DNA of 17,920 bases from an uncultured Flavobacteriaceae bacterium (GTDB lineage Bacteria; Bacteroidota; Bacteroidia; Flavobacteriales; Flavobacteriaceae), in the NCBI GenBank assembly GCA_945788155.1, contig CALZKX010000254.1:1-17920 (forward strand). The letters run 5' to 3'. Shown here piece after piece: positions 13,584 through 17,920 of this stretch. Position numbers and translations under genes: made by a program. Position 1 is the stretch's first letter. Every line of letters starts with the position of its first letter. The notes under the pieces were generated by a model. It did no database searches. It was not told the DNA's origin and saw only the letters and a program-made list of their open reading frames with translations.

Positions 13584-15959
13584 ATGAACCATAAAACATG
13601 TTTCCACTGTGGCTTAGATGCTTCTAAGTCAGGAATAACGCACGATAAGAAGTCATTTTGTTGTAATGGCTGCAAAACTGTTTACGAGATTTTTTCTGTA
13701 AACGATTTAAGCTGTTATTACGATTTGCAAGCTGCTCCAGGAGCTACGCCAAAAGAAATTGAAGGCAAGTATAATTTTCTTGATAATGAAAAAATAACAG
13801 AAAAACTTTTTGAATTTAATGATGGTGAGGTTCGCATAATCTCGCTATATATTCCGCACATACATTGTAGTTCGTGTATCTGGATTCTAGAAAATTTAAA
13901 TAAACTACTACCACAAATAAGTAGCTCTATGGTGAATTTTGGCGAAAAAACAGTTCGTGTAACTTTTAATGGTAACAAATTATCACTTAAAGAATTGGTC
14001 AATCTTTTGTGCCGAATTGGTTACGAGCCCTATATAAGTTTAGAAAATTTTGAGAATAGAAAAAAGAAAATAGATCGCTCTATAATCTATAAACTAGGGT
14101 TGGCTGGTTTTGCTTTTGGATATGTAATGTTTCTTTCTTTTCCTGAATATTTACAAGTAGAAGGGATTTGGTTAGAAAATTACAAACATGTTTTTAGATG
14201 GCTAATGTTTGCGTTTTCAGTTCCAGTGGTTTTTTATGCAGCTCAAGATTATTTTATATCAGCATATAAGGGCCTTCGAGCAAAATTATTAAATATTGAT
14301 ATTCCAATAGCATTAGGGATTTCAGTTCTATTTATAAGAAGTACCACCGAAATAGCTTTAGATATTGGTACTGGCTTTTTTGATAGTTTAACTGGTTTGG
14401 TTTTCTTTTTATTGCTTGGTAAATTCTTCCAGCAAAAAACGTACGCTTTTCTATCCTTTGAAAGAGATTACAAATCTTACTTTCCAATTGGTATTACTAA
14501 AATTTTTGCTGATGGAAAAGAATCATCCATTCAAGTATATGATATTGAAAAAGGAGATCGTTTACTTATAAGGAATGAAGAACTCATTCCTACAGATTGC
14601 ATTTTGATGACTGGTCGTGCAAGAATTGACTATAGTTTTGTAACTGGTGAATCTGAAGTAGTTTCAAAAACATCAGGAGACAAACTGTTTGCTGGCGGAA
14701 AACAACTAAATGGCGTTATTGAGGTTGAAGTTTTAAAATCGGTAGAGCAAAGTTATTTAACACAACTTTGGAGCAACGACGTATTTAGAACAAATAAGGA
14801 AGCTGCCTTCACCACACTAACAAATAAAATAAGTAAACATTTTACAATTGCTGTGCTTTTAATTGCAGCTTTGGCAACAACTTTTTGGCTTATTTACGAT
14901 TCCACTAAGGCATTAAATGTATTTACGGCAGTATTAATTATTGCGTGCCCTTGTGCTATTGCCCTATCTGCTCCTTTTACATTAGGTAACGTATTACGTA
15001 TTTTAGGAAAAAAGAAATTCTATTTAAAAAACGCTAATGTTATTGAACAATTAGCAAAAATAAATACCATAATTTTTGATAAAACGGGAACAATCACTGC
15101 TAATAAAAGCTCAAAAATTACTTATGAAGGTGAACACTTCTCTCAAGAAGAAGAAAGCTTGCTAAAAAATACACTTAGAGGTTCCAACCATCCGCTAAGT
15201 AGAGCATTATATGATATTTTAGATGAGCATAAAATAGTAACTTTAGATAATTACAAAGAGCACTTAGGAAAAGGGATTGAAGCAAAATTCAAAACACAAC
15301 AAATTAAAGTAGGATCTGCTCCTTTTGTAGGATATGCCCAAGATACAACAACTGTTAATACTGCTGTACACGTAAGTACAAATAATATTTACAAAGGTAA
15401 ATTTACTTTTTACAATGCCTATAGAAAAGGACTTTCAAGACTCTTCAACAAACTTAAAGACAATTATAATCTAGCTATTATTTCTGGTGATAACGAAGGT
15501 GAGAAAAGTAATTTAACCAAATTGCTCCCAACAAAAACCAAATTATTATTCAATCAAAAACCAGATGATAAATTAGAATACATAAAACACCATCAAAGCG
15601 AAGGTGCCAAAGTATTAATGGTTGGCGATGGTTTAAATGACGCAGGTGCTTTAGCACAAAGTGATGTTGGCATTGCAATTTCAGAGAATGTAAATGTTTT
15701 TTCTCCTGCTTGTGATGCAATTCTGGACGCATCAAAATTCAACCAATTATGTAATTATATAAAAACTTCAAAAGCTGCCATAAAAATCATAAAATGGAGT
15801 TTTGTGCTCTCATTTTTCTATAACATTATAGGTCTTTATTTTGCAGTTACAGGTCAATTAGCTCCTGTTATAGCGGCTATATTAATGCCATTAAGCTCAA
15901 TTAGCATTGTTGTTTTCACCACTGTAGCAACTAATCTTTTAGGCAGAAAGCTAACTTAA
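13584..15959 (+). CDS. ccoI: copper-transporting P1B-type ATPase (CcoI/FixI type)
   Basis: A 791-residue heavy-metal P-type ATPase that moves copper across the inner membrane for assembly of the cbb3 oxidase Cu-B centre. The N-terminus has a Cys-rich metal-binding domain (CFHCG, FCCNGC; Cys6, 9, 26, 27, 30), then an HMA-like domain with HCSSC (Cys95, Cys98). Membrane helices follow between about 165 and 285. The actuator TGES is at 354-357. The transmembrane metal site CPC is at 455-457, typical of Cu(I). The phosphorylated Asp499 lies in DKTGT. The P1B-specific His-Pro pair is at 536-537 in RGSNHPLSR, and the hinge GDGLND is at 681-686. The extra Cys-rich N-terminus separates FixI/CcoI from plain CopA. 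ccoS and ccoNO follow, which fixes the role. The ATG is preceded by AAGGTGAAAC, an acceptable ribosome-binding site. A putative Fnr-type site lies upstream. Confidence 0.92.
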   Translation: MNHKTCFHCGLDASKSGITHDKKSFCCNGCKTVYEIFSVNDLSCYYDLQAAPGATPKEIEGKYNFLDNEKITEKLFEFNDGEVRIISLYIPHIHCSSCIWILENLNKLLPQISSSMVNFGEKTVRVTFNGNKLSLKELVNLLCRIGYEPYISLENFENRKKKIDRSIIYKLGLAGFAFGYVMFLSFPEYLQVEGIWLENYKHVFRWLMFAFSVPVVFYAAQDYFISAYKGLRAKLLNIDIPIALGISVLFIRSTTEIALDIGTGFFDSLTGLVFFLLLGKFFQQKTYAFLSFERDYKSYFPIGITKIFADGKESSIQVYDIEKGDRLLIRNEELIPTDCILMTGRARIDYSFVTGESEVVSKTSGDKLFAGGKQLNGVIEVEVLKSVEQSYLTQLWSNDVFRTNKEAAFTTLTNKISKHFTIAVLLIAALATTFWLIYDSTKALNVFTAVLIIACPCAIALSAPFTLGNVLRILGKKKFYLKNANVIEQLAKINTIIFDKTGTITANKSSKITYEGEHFSQEEESLLKNTLRGSNHPLSRALYDILDEHKIVTLDNYKEHLGKGIEAKFKTQQIKVGSAPFVGYAQDTTTVNTAVHVSTNNIYKGKFTFYNAYRKGLSRLFNKLKDNYNLAIISGDNEGEKSNLTKLLPTKTKLLFNQKPDDKLEYIKHHQSEGAKVLMVGDGLNDAGALAQSDVGIAISENVNVFSPACDAILDASKFNQLCNYIKTSKAAIKIIKWSFVLSFFYNIIGLYFAVTGQLAPVIAAILMPLSSISIVVFTTVATNLLGRKLT

Positions 15960-16053
15960 TGAAAACACAATGACTATAAATTTAATCATACTAACAAAAT
16001 TATAAAGATGGCTAATAACCACAAAATGGCAATAAAACACATACATTTGAAAC

Positions 16054-16067
16054 ATGACAAAAATCAT
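16054..16067. promoter_or_regulatory. Crp/Fnr-type operator upstream of ccoS-ccoNO
   Basis: ATGACAAAAATCAT has the TGA-N6-TCA core and nearly repeats the 13416-13429 site. With flanks, AAACATGA, AAATCATATTT-like bases are shared. The centre is 36.5 bases before the last G of the TATTTTTG element at 16090-16097, so near -41.5 from the inferred start. This is the position from which Fnr-family proteins activate. Confidence 0.65.
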
Positions 16068-16089
16068 ATTTTAGATAAGCTTATGAAAC

Positions 16090-16097
16090 TATTTTTG
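16090..16097 (+). promoter_or_regulatory. -7 element of the ccoS-ccoNO operon
   Basis: TATTTTTG is an exact TAnnTTTG match, 20 bases before the ccoS start. No TTG-type -33 element is needed if the upstream Fnr-type site acts as activator site. The leader would be about 15 bases. Confidence 0.55.
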
Positions 16098-16117
16098 AAT
16101 TATAACCTCAAACAGGT

Positions 16118-16282
16118 ATGAGTGTCATTTATCTTTTACTAGCAATAAGTATTGCAGTAGCTGTTGTTTTTTTTATTGCTTTTATAATCGCAGTAAAAAA
16201 AGGACAGTATGACGATTCTTATACACATTCTGTAAGAATGCTATTTGAAGACGAAATTATTAAAAAAAAATCCAAAAAATAA
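16118..16282 (+). CDS. ccoS: cbb3-type cytochrome oxidase assembly protein CcoS
   Basis: A 54-residue protein. A single membrane helix at about 3-26 (VIYLLLAISIAVAVVFFIAF) is followed by a short charged tail with KKGQYDDSYTHSVRMLFED and a lysine-rich end. The GQYDD-like stretch after one helix is the CcoS pattern. CcoS is needed for insertion of heme b and Cu-B cofactors into CcoN. The gene lies 158 bases after ccoI and 32 bases before ccoNO, with AACAGGT before the ATG as a weak ribosome-binding site. The intervening promoter and Fnr-type site suggest ccoS starts its own transcript rather than being only the tail of a ccoI message. Confidence 0.88.
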   Translation: MSVIYLLLAISIAVAVVFFIAFIIAVKKGQYDDSYTHSVRMLFEDEIIKKKSKK

Positions 16283-16314
16283 TACTAATCAATTTAGAAT
16301 AACACAAATTAATT

Positions 16315-17920
16315 ATGGAAATGCAACAGTTTCATTACGATAATAAAATCGTTACAAAATTCCTTTTTGCTACAATTATTTTTGGCGTTGTTGGAATGCT
16401 TGTAGGCCTTATAGTAGCCTTATTGTTTTTATTCCCTAACATGACCAATGGCATCTCATGGCTAAGTTTTGGGCGTTTAAGACCATTACATACAAATGCC
16501 GTGATTTTTGCCTTTGTTGGTAATGCCATGTTTGCTGGTGTTTATTATTCACTCCAGCGTTTATTAAAAACCCGTATGGCAAGTGACCTTTTAAGTAACA
16601 TTAACTTTTGGGGATGGCAATTAATAATTGTCGCAGCTGCTATTACCTTACCATTGGGTTTAACTACATCAAAAGAATATGCCGAATTAGAATGGCCAAT
16701 AGACATTGCCATAGCATTAGTTTGGGTAGTTTTTGGTATAAATATGATTTGGACTATTTTAAAAAGAAGACAACGTCATTTATATGTGGCTATTTGGTTC
16801 TACCTAGCAACTTTTGTTACTGTTGCCGTGCTACATATTTTTAATAGTTTAGAATTACCTGTTTCGGCTATGAAAAGTTACTCGGTATATGCTGGTGTAC
16901 AAGATGCACTTGTGCAATGGTGGTATGGCCATAACGCTGTTGCATTTTTCTTAACGACGCCTTTCTTAGGGTTAATGTATTACTTTGTCCCAAAAGCAGC
17001 TAACAGACCTGTGTATTCATATAGATTGTCTATAGTGCATTTTTGGTCTTTAATATTCCTATATATTTGGGCAGGACCTCACCATTTATTATATACGGCA
17101 TTACCAGATTGGGCACAAAATTTAGGTGTTGTATTTTCTGTAATGCTTTTAATGCCTTCTTGGGGTGGTATGATTAATGGTTTATTAACTTTAAGAGGTG
17201 CTTGGGATAAAGTTAGGACAGATCCCGTTTTAAAATTCATGGTAGTAGCCATTACGGGTTATGGTATGGCAACCTTTGAAGGTCCTACTCTATCTCTTAA
17301 AAATGTAAATGCTATTGCACACTATACAGATTGGATTATAGCTCACGTTCACGTTGGTGCCTTGGCTTGGAATGGTTTTATGGCATTTGGTATTATTTAT
17401 TACTTAATTCCTAGATTATTTAAAACAAGATTATTCTCTACAGGCCTTGCTAATTTGCATTTTTGGTTAGGCACATTAGGTATTATTATTTATGCATTAC
17501 CAATGTATGTTGCAGGGTTTACACAAGCAAGTATGTGGAATCAGTTTAATCCAGATGGAACTTTAGTGTATGGTAACTTCTTAGAAACTGTAACCGAAAT
17601 TATGCCAATGTATTGGATGAGAGCCATTGGTGGCACGCTGTACTTGGTTGGAACTTTGATTTTAGTTTATAATATAGTTGTTACAATTAAAAGATCGGGA
17701 AGCAAAGTAGAAGACGAATTGGCTGAAGCTCCTGCGTTAACAAGAGTTACTAAAAAACGTACTTCTGGAGAAGGATGGCACACATGGTTAGAGCGTCGTC
17801 CTGTACAATTAACCTTATTAGCAACAGTAACCATTTTAGTTGGTGGTATAGTACAAATTATACCAACAATTATGGTAAAATCAAATATACCAACCATAAG
17901 TAGTGTACAACCATACACAC
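16315..17920 (+). CDS. ccoN: cbb3-type cytochrome c oxidase, CcoN-CcoO fusion (3' end beyond window)
   Basis: 535 codons are visible with no stop. This is subunit I of the proton-pumping, high-affinity terminal oxidase in the inner membrane, with many membrane helices. Metal ligands can be placed: low-spin heme b His59 (RPLHTN) and His346; high-spin heme b3 His344 in AHVHVG; Cu-B His206 (WWYGHN), His256 and His257 (AGPHHLLY). Tyr250 fits the position of the cross-linked active-site tyrosine of known cbb3 enzymes. After the last CcoN helix (about 441-458) and a charged linker, the sequence resumes with TWLERRPVQLTLLATVTILV and IIPTIMVKS...SVQPYT, which is the start of CcoO, the membrane-anchored monoheme cytochrome c subunit. 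The two subunits are therefore fused, as in other Bacteroidota. The heme-binding CxxCH lies beyond the end. ccoP and further assembly genes are expected downstream (inference). Confidence 0.93.
   Translation, partial: MEMQQFHYDNKIVTKFLFATIIFGVVGMLVGLIVALLFLFPNMTNGISWLSFGRLRPLHTNAVIFAFVGNAMFAGVYYSLQRLLKTRMASDLLSNINFWGWQLIIVAAAITLPLGLTTSKEYAELEWPIDIAIALVWVVFGINMIWTILKRRQRHLYVAIWFYLATFVTVAVLHIFNSLELPVSAMKSYSVYAGVQDALVQWWYGHNAVAFFLTTPFLGLMYYFVPKAANRPVYSYRLSIVHFWSLIFLYIWAGPHHLLYTALPDWAQNLGVVFSVMLLMPSWGGMINGLLTLRGAWDKVRTDPVLKFMVVAITGYGMATFEGPTLSLKNVNAIAHYTDWIIAHVHVGALAWNGFMAFGIIYYLIPRLFKTRLFSTGLANLHFWLGTLGIIIYALPMYVAGFTQASMWNQFNPDGTLVYGNFLETVTEIMPMYWMRAIGGTLYLVGTLILVYNIVVTIKRSGSKVEDELAEAPALTRVTKKRTSGEGWHTWLERRPVQLTLLATVTILVGGIVQIIPTIMVKSNIPTISSVQPYT

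Noticed and set aside
16008..16121. A 37-codon reading frame overlapping the ccoS start (MANNHKMAIKHIHLKHDKNH...)
   Set aside because: It runs through the Fnr-type operator and the -7 element of the ccoS promoter, which explain the sequence better. No ribosome-binding site or family resemblance is seen.
1..17920. CRISPR arrays, tRNA or rRNA genes
   Set aside because: I saw no regularly spaced direct repeats of CRISPR size, and no tRNA or rRNA sequence stood out on reading.

Overview
The window is AT-rich, densely coded and almost all on the + strand. It looks like a chromosomal segment of a marine-type Flavobacteriaceae (Bacteroidota). The grounds are the style of the proteins, TAnnTTTG-type -7 promoter elements, weak Shine-Dalgarno sequences, a ccoS/ccoNO arrangement in which CcoN runs straight into CcoO, and several secreted peptidase and beta-propeller proteins. 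The species call is inference; no rRNA is present.

Region 1 (1-3735) is the 3' part of a fatty-acid beta-oxidation operon: a thiolase, then a VLCAD-sized acyl-CoA dehydrogenase, then a strong terminator. Two divergent four-helix-bundle (S23/23S-rRNA-intervening-sequence type) genes are wedged into this operon, one ending just before the thiolase and one between thiolase and dehydrogenase. The second is enclosed by inverted repeats that start at the thiolase stop codon. The two copies share the same kind of 3' border sequence although their proteins are diverged. I read them as IVS-like cassettes sitting in mRNA operon spacers, and this is the most unusual structure in the window.

Region 2 (3736-12690) is a run of co-directional genes: a secreted TolB-like propeller fused to a DUF6265-like domain, a secreted M28 peptidase, a secreted M1 aminopeptidase, a YdeI/OmdA-like protein, a minimal PepSY-TM membrane protein and a 1085-residue secreted BNR/Asp-box propeller protein. 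It ends in a convergent terminator shared with the next gene. The first four genes are close enough to be co-transcribed. The last two are each preceded by a similar hairpin/promoter-like block. The theme is extracytoplasmic protein and peptide handling (inference).

Region 3 (12691-17920) is a microaerobic respiration locus: a divergently transcribed Crp/Fnr-family regulator (- strand), the copper P-type ATPase CcoI, the small assembly protein CcoS, and the start of a ccoNO fusion encoding the cbb3 cytochrome oxidase catalytic and cytochrome c subunits, which runs off the window. Two near-identical palindromes (ATGAtaaatATCAT and ATGAcaaaaATCAT) lie upstream of ccoI and ccoS. Each is centred exactly 36.5 bases before the last G of a -7-like element, the geometry of Fnr-class activation. 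The first also overlaps the regulator's own promoter, which suggests autorepression. I propose that the regulator controls this locus.
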